A program made the position numbers and the translations under genes. Source: Polaromonas sp. P2-4 (GTDB lineage Bacteria; Pseudomonadota; Gammaproteobacteria; Burkholderiales; Burkholderiaceae_C). Taken from it: 64,000 nucleotides of DNA. Below are positions 28,106-39,242 of this stretch, piece after piece; within the stretch, counting starts at the first letter, position 1, and each line of letters starts with the position of its first letter. The notes below the pieces were generated by a model. The model worked only from the letters and a program-made list of their open reading frames with translations, did not search any database and was not told the DNA's origin. The stretch is taken from positions 1,708,501 to 1,772,500 of the forward strand of contig CP087965.1 in assembly GCA_024703855.1 (NCBI GenBank), read 5' to 3'.

Positions 28106-29009
28106 TTAGGCTGCCTTCTTCGTCATCTGTTCCACCCACTCGCGCGGCGCCATCGGGAAACCCAGGCGCTCGCGGCTTTCGTAGTAGCTTTGCGCCACGG
28201 CGCGCGCCAGGTTGCGGATGCGGCCGATGTAGGCGGCTCGCTCGGTCACGCTGATCGCACCGCGCGTCCAGCAGGTTAAAACTGTGCGCAGCTTTCAGCA
28301 CCTGCTCGTAGGCCGGCAAGGCCAGCTGCGCCTCAATCAAATGCTTGGCCTGCTTCTCATGCGCCGTGAAGGCGGTGAACAGAAAGTCGGCATCGCTGTG
28401 CTCAAAGTTGTAGGTGGACTGCTCCACCTCGTTTTGTTTGTACACGTCGCCGTAGCTGAGGCCGTCGGTCCAAGTCAGGTTGTAGACGTTGTCCACGCCC
28501 TGCAAATACATGGCCAGACGCTCCAGGCCGTAGGTGATCTCGCCGGTGATCGGCTTGCAGTCAATGCCGCCGACCTGCTGAAAGTAGGTGAACTGCGTGA
28601 CTTCCATGCCGTTGAGCCAGACCTCCCAGCCCAGGCCCCAGGCACCTAGCGTGGGGTTTTCCCAGTCGTCTTCGACAAAGCGGATGTCGTTTTTCTTCAA
28701 ATCAAACCCCAGCGCTTCGAGCGAGCCGAGGTAGAGCTCCAGAATGTTGGCCGGTGCGGGTTTCAGCACCACCTGGTACTGGTAGTAGTGCTGCAGGCGA
28801 TTCGGGTTTTCGCCGTAGCGGCCGTCTTTCGGGCGGCGGCTCGGCTGCACATAGGCGGCCTTCCAGGGCTCGGGGCCCAGCGCTCTTAAAAACGTAGCAG
28901 TGTGTGAAGTCCCGGCGCCGACCTCCATGTCATAAGGCTGCAACAGCGCGCAGCCTTGCTCAGCCCAATAGGACTGCAGCTTCAAAATAATTTGCTGAAA
29001 AGTGAGCAT
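28106..29009 (-). CDS. glyQ: Glycyl-tRNA synthetase alpha subunit (one frameshift)
   Basis: About 300 residues from [20 protein letters not shown]. Class II motifs are visible in [59 protein letters not shown] and [17 protein letters not shown]. It is the catalytic subunit of the alpha2-beta2 enzyme. A missing base near 28262 (after NLLDAR) throws the frame so that the end fuses into glyS. The correct frame reads [20 protein letters not shown] and ends EQMTKKAA. Confidence 0.94.
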
Positions 29010-29091
29010 AGGAATGGGTTGAAAGCAAAAGCGCGGCGCCTGTTTCAGCGCCGTGGGCAGCGACACCTGCAGGCGGCAATCGCAAAACCGT

Positions 29092-30061
29092 TCATTTTAC
29101 GCGGCGGTGACTGGGGGCCGGGGCAGGTGCTTTCTTGCTCAGCACTTGATCAGCTGGGGTCTCCCACGGTGGTGCGGCCCGGAAAGCCTCGACAAGAAAG
29201 TCCACCATGACCCTGACCTTGGCGCTCAAGTGGCGGCGGCTGGGGTAGACCGCCAGCACATCGATGTCGGGCATGCGGTAGCCGGGCAGCAGGGACACCA
29301 GCCGCCCCTCCCGCAAATCGTGCCCAATAAGGAAAGTCGGCTGCCAGATGACGCCCTGCCCGGCGATGGCCGCGGCGCGGGCCGTGTCGCCATTGTTGGT
29401 GTGCATCACGCAATTCACCTTCACGGCATGGGGCCGGCCTTCAGCATCGACAAAATGCCACTCATCGGCGGTAGCCGCATAGGTGTAGCCAATACAGCGG
29501 TGGGCCACCAGATCGGCGGGTGTTTTCGGATGGCCATACGCTTCAAGATAGGCGGGAGAGGCGCAGGGTATGTTTCTGGAGGTCGCCAGTTTGCGCGCCG
29601 CATGGGTGGTCGACCCGGCGCGCGAGATGCGGACGGCCAGGTCATAGCCCTCCTCGACGATGTCAACCACCCGGTCGCTCAGGGCAATATCGAGCTCAAC
29701 GTCGGGGTAGCGCTGCATGAAGCGCGGCCACAGCGGGGCCAGGTGCAACACGCCAAAGCTTAGCGGCGCATTGATCCGCAAACGCCCGCGGGGTTGCAGG
29801 GATGCCGATGACGCCATCGCCTCTGCCTCGGCGACCTCTTCCAGGATGGACTTGCTGCGCTCGTACAGCGCTTCACCGCTTTCCGTCATCGAAAGCTTGC
29901 GCTGAACTGCGGTTCAGCAGGCGGGTGCCGAGATGGGCTTCGAGTTCATTCACATAGCGCGTGACATTGGCCGGTGAGGTGTCCAGCGCATCGGCCGCCT
30001 GCGTAAAACTGCCCCGGCTCACTACCGACGCAAACACCTCAAAAGCACGTAAGCGGTCCAT
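29092..30061 (-). CDS. LysR-family regulator, divergent from an SDR gene (one frameshift)
   Basis: About 322 residues. The N-terminal HTH is [20 protein letters not shown], then [20 protein letters not shown], followed by the effector domain ([20 protein letters not shown], then [24 protein letters not shown] text). The frame breaks near 29905 (after GTRLLNR). It belongs to the common LysR group in Burkholderiales that regulates a divergent oxidoreductase. The target is presumably the SDR gene 150 bases away. Start is ATG 30061. Confidence 0.85.
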
Positions 30062-30210
30062 CAAAGCCTCTTTAATTCATAAAAGCTGAATGATTAAAAC
30101 ACTTTTTAGGCCTTATTCCAACAGAAGATGAATCGTACATTGGCTTCATCGGCTGGCACATCGGGCTAACCGATTCCGAAGCCCCCATCTCTCAAACCAA
30201 GGAATTCATC
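30062..30210. promoter_or_regulatory. Divergent LysR/SDR promoter region
   Basis: The 149-base gap is AT-rich in its first half (AATTCATAAAAGCTGAATGA). It includes the short inverted pair ATTCATAAAAGCTGAAT next to the LysR start, a plausible T-N11-A-like operator. An AAGGA ribosome-binding site precedes the SDR start at 30211. Confidence 0.4.
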
Positions 30211-30960
30211 ATGAAACGCTTCGACAACAAAACCATCCTCGTCACCGGCGGCAACAGCGGCATTGGCCTGGCCACCGCGCTGGAATTTGCCAAACAGGGC
30301 GCTCGCGTCATCGTCACCGGCCGGGATCAGGCGACGCTGGACCTGGCCAAAGCGCAACTGGGCACCAATGCCATCGCCCTGCGCAATGACGCCGGCGACA
30401 TTCAGGCCGCCAAAGCCCTGGCGGCCAGCCTGAAGGCGCAAGGCATCACGCTGGATGCCCTGTTCATCAACGCTGGCGTGGCCAAGTTTGCGCCGCTCGA
30501 AGGCGTCGACGAAGACCTGTGGGACCAGACCTTCAACACCAACGTGAAGGGGGCGTATTTTGCAATCCAGGCCTTGTCGCCGCTGTTCAACCCGGGCGCA
30601 GCCATCGTGCTCAATGGCTCGATCAACGCCCACATCGGCATGCCGAACTCAAGCGTGTATGCGGCCAGCAAGGCGGCGCTGATTTCGCTGGCCAAAACCT
30701 TGTCATCGGAACTGATTGGCCGCGGTATACGGGTCAACGTGGTCAGCCCGGGGCCCGTAAAGACGCCGCTCTATGGGCGTTTGGGCGTGACTGCTGACCA
30801 GCTGGACGCCCTGGCTACGGGTATTCAGGCACAAATACCGCTGAAACGCTTTGGCACGCCTGACGAGGTGGCCAGTGCCGTCGTGTACTTGTCGTCGCCG
30901 GAAGCGGCCTTTATCGTCGGCACCGAATTGATTGTCGACGGCGGCATGAGCCAGCTGTAA
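30211..30960 (+). CDS. Short-chain dehydrogenase/reductase
   Basis: Intact, 249 residues. The NAD(P)-binding motif is VTGGNSGIGLATALEFAKQG. NAG is in the stretch FINAGVAKF, and the active site comprises serine in LNGSINAHIG and YAASK. The C-terminus reads VGTELIVDGGMSQL as in classical SDRs. It is a cytosolic oxidoreductase of unknown substrate, probably induced through the divergent LysR protein. A hairpin follows the stop codon. Confidence 0.9.
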   Translation: MKRFDNKTILVTGGNSGIGLATALEFAKQGARVIVTGRDQATLDLAKAQLGTNAIALRNDAGDIQAAKALAASLKAQGITLDALFINAGVAKFAPLEGVDEDLWDQTFNTNVKGAYFAIQALSPLFNPGAAIVLNGSINAHIGMPNSSVYAASKAALISLAKTLSSELIGRGIRVNVVSPGPVKTPLYGRLGVTADQLDALATGIQAQIPLKRFGTPDEVASAVVYLSSPEAAFIVGTELIVDGGMSQL

Positions 30961-30969
30961 ATGACAAAC

Positions 30970-31000
30970 GCCCCACGATGCGGTGCCGGCATCGTGGGGC
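30970..31000. terminator. Bidirectional hairpin terminator between SDR and asparaginase genes
   Basis: A perfect 12-base stem (GCCCCACGATGC / GCATCGTGGGGC) with a 7-base loop lies 9 bases after the SDR stop, between convergent genes. There is no T tract, so termination may be inefficient or the structure may protect 3' ends. Confidence 0.65.
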
Positions 31001-31038
31001 GCGCTGGCTCAAATGAGCCGTTTCATTCTTTCAGCGTC

Positions 31039-32134
<1,096 letters not shown>

Positions 32135-32343
32135 TCATTGAATGTTGGCCACTGCGGCACAGCCACCTTGGATGCCTGTGCCTCAAAGGTGGCTCATCGT
32201 AGCCATGCCATTCGCGCGTGGCGATGCATAATTCGGCGCAGGGTGTGACTAAAACTCACACCCCAAAAACGAGACCAAACAACACCAACACGCCGCAGCA
32301 CCACTTTGAAGCGTCTTGGCGGTGCGGTCCTTCACGCATTGAC

Positions 32344-33260
32344 ATGAACCTCAGGCAACTCGAAGTCTTTCAGGCCGTGATGCAGACCGGCAATATGAGT
32401 GCTGCTGCCCGCCTGATTTGCATCACACCCTCGGCGGTGAGTAAAACCATCTCACACACCGAACTGCAACTGGGCTACAAGCTGTTCACCCGGGGCAAGG
32501 GCACGCTGGCCCCGACGCCGGAGGCCCAGGTGCTGTTTGAGGAGTCCACGCTGATCCACCGCAAACTGGACGAACTCAAACGCATCGCGCTTAACCTGCG
32601 CCAGGTCGATGGCGGCCAGGTGCGGCTGGCAGCCATTCCGTCGATTTGCCACGAATTTTTACCGCTGGTGCTGGAAAAACATTTGGCGCGCTACCCGCGT
32701 GTCAGCGTGGAGGTGCGCACCCTGCACCAGGACCAGATGGTGCAAGCGCTGCTCACACGCAGCGTGGACTTTGCCTTGGGCTACTACGAGCACCCACACC
32801 CGCTGCTGACGAACACCCGACTGGTGAGCGGGCCGCTGTATCTGGTCGTGACGCGGGAAATTTGGCAGCGGGCCGTGCGTGCGCGGAGCAAAAACCCGAT
32901 GTCTTTTCTGGCCAGCATGCCGCTGATACGGCTGGTGGGCGAGGACCCCATGTGCCAGTCGATTGACGAGCTGGCCCGGCATTTGGGCTTAACCAGCCTG
33001 AATCCAACGCAAGGCCTGCAGGTGCACACCTCCCGGCTGGCGCTGGAGTTGGTCAAACGCGGCATGGGCTGGACGGTCGTTGATTTCTTGACCGCCAGCA
33101 ACCTGGATTCATCCTCCGTCACGGCGGTGCCTTTGCATGACTTCGCACAGGTGCCGTTGCAGATGTATTTTGCAACCAGCACCCCCCAGGCCAGGCCGCC
33201 AAGCGCATGCTGGACATGCTGCCGGACTTGCTGCACCGCGTGATGGCGTCCAGCCATTAG
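32344..33260 (+). CDS. LysR-family regulator, divergent from asparaginase (one frameshift)
   Basis: About 305 residues from MNLRQLEVFQAVMQTGNMSA. The HTH continues AARLICITPSAVSKTISHTE and is followed by a periplasmic-binding-like effector domain (LAAIPSICHEFLPLVLEKHL, then FALGYYEHPHPL). Near 33200 the frame must shift, giving AAKRMLDMLPDLLHRVMASS and TAG 33258. It resembles regulators of amino-acid catabolism (NocR/OccR-like), which would suit control of the neighbouring asparaginase. That target is inferred from position. Confidence 0.85.
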
Positions 33261-33283
33261 GGCCGGAAAAGGTCCGGAAAGAC

Positions 33284-34936
33284 TCAACGGCGCCGCACCA
33301 GAAGTGCCAGGCCCGCCACCGCCAAGCCGAGCGCCAACAGCGGCCACAAGCCATAGCGCGCCACCCACCAGGCGTAAGGCGTGATGCCGCTGCGGCCTTC
33401 CACCTCACCGACCAGCGCACCGCGTGTGTGGCGGTCCAGGGCGTGCGTCACCTGAGCATGGTGATCAATGATGACGGTGGCGCCGGTGTTGGTGGCGCGA
33501 ATCATGGGGCGGTCAAACTCCAGCGCGCATGCGCGAGATGTGCAGATGCTGGTCAATCGCCACGGTGTTGCCAAACCAGCCGATGTTGCTGAGGTTGACA
33601 AAGATGGTGGGGGCCTGCGCCGGGTCCACAAAACACGCGCCCAGCTCTTCGCCAAACAGGTCTTCGTAGCAGATGTTGGGGGCCAGCCGCTGACCCCGCC
33701 AGTCGAACGAAGCCTGCCCGACTGCGCTGCGGTTGAAGTCGCCCAGCGGGATGTGCATCAGGTTGGTAAACCACCTGAAACCGGTCGGGATGAACTCGCC
33801 AAACGGCACCAGATGGTGCTTGTCGTAACGATAAGCCCCGCTGGTGCCAGGCGATAAAGCAGGGCTTGAGCCCGACCACCGAGTTGGCGTAGCCCGTCTG
33901 GAAACTGCCCAGCGGCATGCCGATCAGCGCGGCTTGCTGCCCGCTGGCAAAACGGGACTGCAAAGCCTGCCAATAGCCGTCGGGCAGTTGCTGCGGCAGC
34001 AGGGGAATGGCAGTTTCGGGCGCGACCACCAGCGCGGTTTTGACGTCACGCAGTTGCTCGCCGTACCAGCGCAGTGCCGTGATCACGCCGGTGCCCGTCT
34101 CAAATTTTTCGTTTTGCGGAATATTGCCTTGCAACAGCGTCACCGACAAGGCCTCGGGAGGTGCCGGATAGTCTTTGATGTGGAAGGTGCTTTGTGGCAA
34201 CCAGGTTACGGCAACACCTAGAAAAACCAGGCACAGTGCTGTCAGCCAGCGGGTTTTGGGTGCGCGCAAGGACATGGCCAGCCAGGCCGCCACCAGCGCG
34301 GCCAAAAAGCTCAAGCCATGCACACCCACCCAGGCCGCCAGCGGCCTGGCCCAGCTGTCTACATGGGCGTAGCCGCCCTCGCCCCAGGGGAACCCGGTGA
34401 AAAACTTGACGCGGGCCAGCTCGGCCAGCAACCAGAGCGCCGCAAAAACAATAGCACGTCGCGCATGTCCAACGGGGGCCAGCGCCACAAACAAGCCACA
34501 AGCCGCGGCGTAGTACAGCGCCAGAAAAGCCGCGAGCAACACAATGGCCAGCACGGTGAGCGGCGCAGCCAGCCCACCGTAATCGTGCATGGAAATAAAC
34601 AGCCACCAGAAGGTGCTGCACAACATGGCCGTGGCAAACAGCCCGCCCAGCCAGGCGGCGCGTCCAGGAGCGGCTGCCGTCCAGTTGCGCGGCCAGCAGC
34701 ACCAGCGCCAGCACTTGCAGCCAGCCCACAGGCTGGCCCTGGCTAAAGCCCAACGCAGAACCGAAGGCAAAAGGCCACGCCATGCTGGCAGCATGGGCGC
34801 CGCCAGCTATCAAAACAATAGCAATCTGCAACAGCGAGAAGCGTTTGCGCGACATCGGATGACCGATGTGCTCCAGCAAGGCAGGCAGCGTGAGCTGCGT
34901 GGGCAGCATGCTGTGGACCTTCTCCTCCCGCTTCAT
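33284..34936 (-). CDS. lnt: Apolipoprotein N-acyltransferase (frameshifted)
   Basis: About 550 residues. Several inner-membrane helices ([36 protein letters not shown]) precede a nitrilase-like periplasmic domain. The catalytic glutamate is in [11 protein letters not shown], and the cysteine in [16 protein letters not shown] final helix ([20 protein letters not shown]) ends in RRR. It adds the third acyl chain to lipoproteins. Breaks are near 34670, 33840 and 33525. The start at ATG 34936 is likely but MLPTQL at 34909 is possible. It is downstream of corC, as in most Gammaproteobacteria and Burkholderiales. Confidence 0.9.
34804..34824. repeat. Possible short AGCTAT repeat fragment inside lnt
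   Basis: CAGCTATCAAAACAATAGCA matches the right half of the repeat at 40065-40113 almost exactly. It encodes part of a membrane helix ([10 protein letters not shown]), so it may be chance or a decayed in-gene copy. Confidence 0.35.
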
Positions 34937-34959
34937 CTGGCCACCATCATCACAAAGGA

Positions 34960-35828
34960 TCAGGCGCTGGCCGCGACTGGGGAGACTTTGAACCAGCGCA
35001 CGGCACCGCCTTTGGTGTGCAGCACGGTGAACTGCAAGCCAGCCAGTGCGTGATGTTCGCCGCGCTTGGGCACATGGCCCATCTCATGGGCGACCAGGCC
35101 GCCAATGGTGTCAAAGTCGGCATCCAGCAGCGTCACGCCAAAGGCTTCGCCCACACGCTCAATCGAGGTGTCGCCACTGACCCGGTAGGTGTGGTCGGCC
35201 AGGCCAAAAATATCACCTTCGTCCTCGGCGATGTCGAACTCATCCTCAATCTCGCCGACGATCTGCTCCAGCACGTCTTCAATGGTGATGAGACCCGCCA
35301 CGCGGCCAAACTCGTCGATGACGATGGCCAGGTGGTTGCGGTTGCCGCGGAAATCGCGCAGCAATTCGTTCAGCCCCTTGCTTTCGGGCACAAACACCGC
35401 CGGTCGCAGCAGCGCCTTGATGTTGAGCTCGGGGGCGCGCTGCAGCTTGAGCAAGTCCTTGGCCATCAGGATGCCCAGGATGTTTTCTTTTCGCCTTCGT
35501 AAACCGGAAAGCGCGAGTGGGCGGTGTCGATCACCAGGTGCAGCAGCTCGTCAAACGGCGCATCGATGTTGATCACATCCATGCGCGGGGCGGCCACCAT
35601 CACGTCACCGGCCGTCATGTCGGCCATGCGGATCACGCCTTCGAGCATCTCGCGGCTCTGGGCCCCGATGACTTCGTTGTCCTGGGCTTCCACCAGGGTT
35701 TCGATCAGCTCATCTTTGGAATCAGGCCCCGGATGGAGCATTTCAGCCAGTTTTTGCAAAAAACCGCGCTTGTCTTGCGGCTTGGGTTCTTGCGACCTGA
35801 AAGAGCGACTGGGGGGAATGTCGGACAC
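34960..35828 (-). CDS. corC: CorC/HlyC-type CBS-domain transporter accessory protein (one frameshift)
   Basis: About 290 residues from a GTG start (VSDIPPSRSF). Two CBS domains (MTAGDVMVAAPRMDVINIDA, then ESKGLNELLRDFRGNRNHLA) precede the CorC/HlyC C-domain (FGLADHTYRVSGDTSIERVG, GHVPKRGEHHALAGLQFTVL). It is linked to magnesium/cobalt efflux in Enterobacteria. It is cytosolic and membrane-associated with partners. The break is near 35485 (after PVYEGE). It is directly upstream of lnt. Confidence 0.9.
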
Positions 35829-35864
35829 GGAGGGTGTTCGGTAGTTGTGAAGCCGCCTAGGATA

Positions 35865-35911
35865 GCGCAATTTCCCGGCATCCGGCTTCGCCATATTCCG
35901 GGAAATTGCGC
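35865..35911. repeat. Hairpin, 14-bp perfect inverted repeat
   Basis: GCGCAATTTCCCGG at 35865-35878 is exactly complementary to 35898-35911 with a 19-base loop. It lies between the corC start and the sulfatase stop. It may serve as a terminator of the sulfatase transcript or be a dispersed small repeat. Confidence 0.65.
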
Positions 35912-35955
35912 TTTGCGCGTATCAACTACGCCCCCTTGCCCCCGCCAAGAGGAGG

Positions 35956-37288
35956 TTAACGCTGCGGCATGTCCTTGACCGAGTAGCCCAGGCTCACCGT
36001 GGCATCCGCAGGGATGGGCGGCACGCTGGCTTCCCAGGCCTGCCAGGCAGCGCGCATGGCAATCAGGCGCTCGGGCTCGCGCCCGGCCAGGTTGGCGCGC
36101 TCTCGCTCGTCGGCGGGAATATTGAACAGGTATTCGTTGCCGTCGACCTGCAGGTACTTCCAGTCGCCGTCGCGTAACGCCCGCTGGCCGCGATGGTTCA
36201 TGCGCCAGTGCAGCGGCCGGTGAAAGCGGTGGCCGGCATCGCGCAGCACGGGCAGCAGCGAGACGCCATCGAGCGGGTAGTCGGGGGCGGCCGGCACACC
36301 GGCGGCGTCCAGCATCGTGGCCGACCAGTCCATGGTCATGCAATGCTGCTCGCTGACACCAGCGGCGGCGATCACCGCCGGCCAGTGCGCGATCCAGGGC
36401 ACGCGGATGCCGCCTTCGGTCAAATCCATCTTGCCGCCGACCAGCGGCCAGTTGTCGGAAAAACGCTCGCCGCCGTTGTCGCTGGTGAACACCACCAGCG
36501 TGTTATCGGCCAAGCCGTGTTTTTGCAAGGCCTGCATGACCCCGCCTATGCCTTCGTCCATGTGGTGGATCATGCGGCGGTAGGTGTGGATGTTGCCACC
36601 GTGCAGGTGGAACAGGTTGTCCTTGATTTGAGGCGCCAGCGCCGCGTCGTCGCGCGTTTCCCAGGGCCAGTGCGGCGCCGTGTAGTGCAGGCTCAGAAAA
36701 AACGGCGTGCCGTCTTTGGCGCCCGGCGCCATACGCTCCACATAGTCCACCGCGCGCGTGGAGAGCAGGTCGGTCAGGTAGCCGTCTTGTTTCGTCTCCT
36801 CCTCACCGAACCACAGGTCGTGCCGGCCGCTCGAATCGCAGTGGCTGAAGTAGTCCACGCCGCCCGACATCGGGCCGAAGAACTCCTCATAGCCTGAATG
36901 CAACGGGCCAAAAACGGGGGGTAGCCCAAATGCCATTTACCCACCAGCGCCGTGCAGGTAGCCGCGGGCCAAGAGCAGCGAAGGCAGGGTGGGGTGCGTG
37001 GGCGGCAGGCCCAACGTGGCGCTGCCGCGACTGCGGCTGTTGATGGGTTCGTCGCGCGCCGCCGCGCAGGCGGTACTGGTAACGCCCCGTCATCAGCGCA
37101 AAACGGGTGGGCGAACAGACGGGCGAGTTGGAATAACCCTGGGTGAATTTCATTCCCTTGGCTGCCAGGCCGTCGAGCACCGGTGAGACCGGGGCCCGGC
37201 CGCCATAGCAGCCGAGGTCGGCGTAACTGAGGTCGTCGGCGACGATGAAGACAATGTTGGGGCGTTGCGGGGTGGCCAAATGCGTCAA
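35956..37288 (-). CDS. Arylsulfatase-family sulfatase (two frameshifts)
   Basis: About 440 residues. Metal-binding aspartates are in IVFIVADDLSYADLGCYGG, and the formylglycine motif is SNSPVCSPTRFALMTGRYQ (CSPTR). Other conserved parts are LVGKWHLG (after correction) and VVFTSDNGGERFSDNWPLVG. There is no signal peptide, so it is predicted cytosolic. It cleaves sulfate esters and needs a maturation enzyme not present here. Breaks are near 37060 and 36915. It lies 7 bases after the TctC-like gene, forming an operon that might import and desulfate one substrate. Confidence 0.88.
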
Positions 37289-37295
37289 CCCCGCC

Positions 37296-38303
37296 TCAAG
37301 CGTCGGGCTTGAAGCCAGAGCGCCGGATCACAGGGCTCCACTGCGCATTGAACGCCTGATACGCCGCCGCTGTCTGCGCCTGCGTCATGGCCACGGGCAC
37401 CATCTTGGCGGCCGCGAGCTTGGCCTGCACGTCAGGCTCCGACATGATCTGGAACACCGTCCGGCCCAGCAACGCCACCGTGGCCTTTGGCGTGGTGGCC
37501 GGCGCAAACAGCGTGTTCCAGCCGGTGGCGGTGAGCGGCAGCCCCTGCTCCTTGAAGGTAGGCACGTTGGGCGTGAACGGCGAACGCTTGGCGCCTGACG
37601 TGGCCAGCACGCGCAGCTTGCCGCCTTCGTGCTGCGGCAACAGTGAGTCCAGGGTGTCGAAGGCCAGCGGGATCTGTCCGCCGATCAGGTCGTTAAGCAA
37701 TGGCGCCGAACCCCGGTAACCGACCACTTCAATCTTCGCCTGCGCCATGTAACTGAGCATCAGCGCAAAGAAGTGGGGCAGGCTGCCGGTGGCAGGCACG
37801 CCAGCGTTGGCCTTGTCGGGGTTGGCGCGTATCCAGGCCAGCATGTGCGACACCTCTTTGACCGGCAAGGCGTTGCTGACAGCAACGCCGAAGTCGTAGT
37901 CGGTCACCGCAGCGACCGGAACGAAATCCTTTTGGGCGTCGTACTTGAGGTCTTTGTAGATGAGCGGCGCCACGCTCATCACGGCGGGGTTGGCCATCAT
38001 CAGGATGGTCTGGTCTACCGGTGTGTTGACCAGTTGCTGTGCGGCCAGCCGGCCGCCCGCGCCCACGCGGTTGTCCACAATCACCGGCCTTTGCAGCAGC
38101 TGCTGCATCCGCTCGCCGACCAGGCGCGCGGCCCGGTCGGAGGCGCCGCCTGGCGGATAACCCACCACAATGCGTATCGGCCCGGCCTGGGCGTGGGCCC
38201 AGCGCGGCAAGGCGACGCTGGCGGCGAGCGCGCCGGCAGCGGTGTGAACCAGAACTTTCCGGCGATTGAGCGCAGGCGCAGCGGGTAAAAGGGGGTTTGA
38301 CAT
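37296..38303 (-). CDS. Bug/TctC-family periplasmic substrate-binding protein
   Basis: Intact, 335 residues from MSNPLLPAAPALNRRKVLVH. A twin-arginine-like leader (NRRKVLVHTAAGALAASV) is cleaved near AHA. The family motifs are IRIVVGYPPGGASDRAARLV, IVDNRVGAGG and KDFVPVAAV. It is an orphan of the tripartite tricarboxylate type: no TctA/TctB genes are present. The ligand is probably a carboxylate, but given the adjacent sulfatase it could be a sulfated or sulfonated compound. The divergent MarR gene probably controls it. Confidence 0.9.
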   Translation of the reverse strand: MSNPLLPAAPALNRRKVLVHTAAGALAASVALPRWAHAQAGPIRIVVGYPPGGASDRAARLVGERMQQLLQRPVIVDNRVGAGGRLAAQQLVNTPVDQTILMMANPAVMSVAPLIYKDLKYDAQKDFVPVAAVTDYDFGVAVSNALPVKEVSHMLAWIRANPDKANAGVPATGSLPHFFALMLSYMAQAKIEVVGYRGSAPLLNDLIGGQIPLAFDTLDSLLPQHEGGKLRVLATSGAKRSPFTPNVPTFKEQGLPLTATGWNTLFAPATTPKATVALLGRTVFQIMSEPDVQAKLAAAKMVPVAMTQAQTAAAYQAFNAQWSPVIRRSGFKPDA

Positions 38304-38326
38304 GATGATTCTCCGGTTGTGCGCCG

Positions 38327-38349
38327 CGATTGTCTCTGCACGACAATCG
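38327..38349. promoter_or_regulatory. Inverted repeat in the MarR/TctC divergent region, putative operator
   Basis: CGATTGTC (38327-38334) and GACAATCG (38342-38349) form a perfect inverted pair with a 7-base spacer, midway between the start codons at 38303 and 38385. Another partial copy (GATTGCTGAAATCAATC) adjoins it. Size and position fit a MarR dimer site. Confidence 0.6.
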
Positions 38350-38384
38350 ATTGCTGAAATCAATCATCCCTGGTGGTAACCCTG

Positions 38385-38924
38385 ATGCCCGATCCCCTTC
38401 CCGCCAGGTCGCTCCTGGCCTGGCCCGAGGTCCTCGACGACTTGCTGCTGTACCGGCTCAGCCGTCTGCAGGCGTCCGCCGGCGGCATCGTGGTGCGCTA
38501 CTGCGAAGGCCAGTTCGGCATCACCCGGCGCGAATGGCGCATCCTGGCCTTGCTGGCGGCGCGCGGGCCCATGGGCTCATCCGAGCTGGCTGCGCACGCG
38601 CACCTGGATAGGCCGCGCACCTCCAAGGCCGTGACCGCGCTGGCCGGCAAGAAGCTGGTCAGCCGCACCGGCCGCGCTGGCGATGCGCGGCACATCCTGC
38701 TGGCACTCACGCCTGCGGGCGTTGCCCTGCATAGTGAGCTGTTTCCGCTGGCCAGCCAGATCAACCGCGATGTACTTGCTGCCCTGGCGCCGCAGGAGAT
38801 GGCCCTGCTGGATGACATGCTGAAGCGCCTTCAGCAGCGCGCCGACGCCATGGCCGCACAGAGCGGCTTGCCGCTGGCCGACCGGCGCCACGGCGGCAGC
38901 ACCCGCTACCGCGAGCGGCAGTAA
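38385..38924 (+). CDS. MarR-family transcriptional regulator
   Basis: Intact, 179 residues from MPDPLPARSLLAWPEVLDDL. The winged helix reads FGITRREWRILALLAARGPM, SSELAAHAHLDRPRTSKAVT and RTGRAGDARHILLALTPAG. It is divergent from the TctC-sulfatase pair, with a palindrome between, so it is presumably their repressor. The ligand is unknown. Confidence 0.87.
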   Translation: MPDPLPARSLLAWPEVLDDLLLYRLSRLQASAGGIVVRYCEGQFGITRREWRILALLAARGPMGSSELAAHAHLDRPRTSKAVTALAGKKLVSRTGRAGDARHILLALTPAGVALHSELFPLASQINRDVLAALAPQEMALLDDMLKRLQQRADAMAAQSGLPLADRRHGGSTRYRERQ

Positions 38925-39006
38925 AGCCTGCCTCGCCCTGGCGCGTGGGGTGGCGCCCCACTGAACCGTATTGGGCGTCACCAGCGGGCGAAACAATTTT
39001 CCGACA

Positions 39007-39242
39007 GGCCGCCCCTGAGCAAGTTCGGCCCCCTCGGGGGGCAGCGCATTACACGCAGTGAAAAGAGTGGGGGCCACATTTCGCCGCCGGGCCGCCCCAA
39101 GGCAGAAATAGCCCCCTCGGGGGGCAGAAAGCTACACGCAGTGAGCGAACGTGGGGACTGACGAACGCCGCGAAGGGCCGCCCCGAGCAAGTTCAGCCCC
39201 CTCGGGGGGCAGCGCATTACACGCAGTGAAAAGCGTGGGGGC
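39007..39242. repeat. Three tandem copies of the GC-rich GGGCCGCCCC...GCGTGGGGG repeat
   Basis: Units at about 39007-39076, 39087-39160 and 39172-39242 share GGCCGCCCC, AGCCCCCTCGGGGGGCAG, TTACACGCAGTGA and GTGGGGGCC. The 318-base gap between marR and the GNAT gene holds nothing else. Single copies are at 12816-12891 (inside ivd) and, in part, at 11330-11450. Confidence 0.8.

Noticed and set aside
27756..29066. A natural glyQ-glyS fusion protein
   Set aside because: The fused frame arises from one missing base near 28262. The correct frame of glyQ ends normally at 28106 and glyS has its own start.
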